The notes under the pieces were generated by a model, which was not told the origin of the DNA, did not search any database, and saw only the letters and a list, made by a program, of their open reading frames with translations. The position numbers and the translations under genes were made by a program. DNA of 5,582 bases from Pseudomonadota bacterium (GTDB taxonomy: Bacteria; Bdellovibrionota; Bacteriovoracia; Bacteriovoracales; Bacteriovoracaceae). The stretch is from contig JAEYUK010000228.1 of NCBI GenBank assembly GCA_023432655.1, forward strand, positions 1 to 5,582, read 5' to 3'. Every line of letters begins with the position of its first letter. Positions within the stretch are counted from its first letter, which is position 1. Positions 5,093-5,582 of the stretch are shown here, one piece after another.

Positions 5093-5582
5093 TTAGGACA
5101 GATGTTTCAAGGCCGATTCTGACAGCACTCGGCCACGAGGTGTCCTTAATATAAGCCCCTGTTTTAATAGGAATGGCTCATAAACTTCTTCGATAGTTTG
5201 CTTGTCTTCGCCCAAGGTCGCCGACAGGGCATCAATGCCGACAGGCCCACCTTGGTAGTAATTTTTCATAACAGATAAAATTTTCCTATCCATGGAATCA
5301 AGGCCCAGATCGTCGATGTCTAATAATCTTAAGGCCGACTTCACTTCTTCAATTCCCACGACAGATTTTTTATTAACTAAAGCAAAATCTCGGACTCTTC
5401 GAAGAATGCGGTTAGCGATTCGCGGAGTTCCTCGAGACCGCTGAGCAATTTGTATCTTGGCCTCTTCCCCCAGTTCAATTCCCATTTTACGGGAGTTATT
5501 GAGGACAATCACCGAAAGCGTTTCTGGCCCGTAATAATCGAAATTCAAATGGGCGGTAAAGCGGTCTCGCAAAGGGTTTGAT
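5093..5582 (-). CDS. ruvB: Holliday junction branch-migration ATPase RuvB, C-terminal half (cut by window edge)
   Basis: The frame is open to the window edge, giving about 162 C-terminal residues of a protein usually near 340 long. RuvB is the AAA+ hexameric motor that, with RuvA, drives branch migration of Holliday junctions in recombination and repair. The fragment opens with SNPLRDRF, the segment in which the family's arginine finger lies. It continues with the sensor-2 helix RSRGTPRIANRILRRVRD (about 48-65 of the fragment), then LDIDDLGLDSMDRK. The C-terminal winged-helix DNA-binding domain follows (GGPVGIDALSATLGE, IEEVYEPFLLKQG, RTPRGR). Walker A and B are beyond the window. A TTG at 5572 is internal, not a start. 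lpxC follows after 113 nt on the same strand. Confidence 0.97.
   Translation of the reverse strand, partial: SNPLRDRFTAHLNFDYYGPETLSVIVLNNSRKMGIELGEEAKIQIAQRSRGTPRIANRILRRVRDFALVNKKSVVGIEEVKSALRLLDIDDLGLDSMDRKILSVMKNYYQGGPVGIDALSATLGEDKQTIEEVYEPFLLKQGLILRTPRGRVLSESALKHLS

Overview
This window is a compact, moderately AT-rich stretch of a Gram-negative bacterial chromosome, made up almost entirely of housekeeping genes. LpxC (lipid A synthesis) implies an outer membrane. All four tRNA genes encode their 3' CCA. The base composition, the style of the ProS and LpxC sequences and the small unrecognised exported protein would fit a Bdellovibrionota/Bacteriovorax-like organism, but that assignment is a guess from memory and not demonstrated.

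Left part, minus strand (positions 566 down to 1): a strong promoter (TTGAAA, 17-bp spacer, TATAAA) sits just after the rlmB stop codon. It drives tRNA-Thr(TGT), tRNA-Tyr(GTA), tRNA-Gly(TCC), tRNA-Thr(GGT) and then the first ten codons of tuf (EF-Tu), which runs off the window. This is the same order as the E. coli thrU-tyrU-glyT-thrT-tufB operon. The 116-nt leader between the last tRNA and tuf holds two possible hairpins.

Middle part, minus strand (3448 down to 577): a three-gene operon made of a small signal-peptide protein of unknown function, proS (prolyl-tRNA synthetase) and a SpoU/TrmH-family 2'-O-ribose methyltransferase (RlmB type). The gaps are 8 nt and then a 10-nt overlap. No terminator is visible before the tRNA promoter, so read-through into the tRNA-tuf operon is possible. 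Together these form a translation cluster: charging enzyme, RNA modification, tRNAs and elongation factor.

Right part: a GNAT acetyltransferase gene is on the plus strand at 3548-4060. Its perfect TATAAT box ends 6 nt before the ATG, which suggests a leaderless mRNA. It converges on lpxC (minus), and the two stop codons are 1 nt apart. Upstream of lpxC is a 113-bp intergenic region with a promoter, a 12-bp tandem direct repeat bracketing the -35 region and a TTGAC-N7-GTCAA inverted repeat. Beyond it is the C-terminal half of ruvB (minus), cut by the window edge.

I found no mobile element, CRISPR array, toxin-antitoxin pair or defence system. The most interesting signals are regulatory: the lpxC operator-like repeats, the probable leaderless GNAT mRNA, the dense AGCT-centred inverted repeats at the GNAT/lpxC junction, and the tuf leader hairpins. 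No stretch longer than 300 bases lacks a gene.
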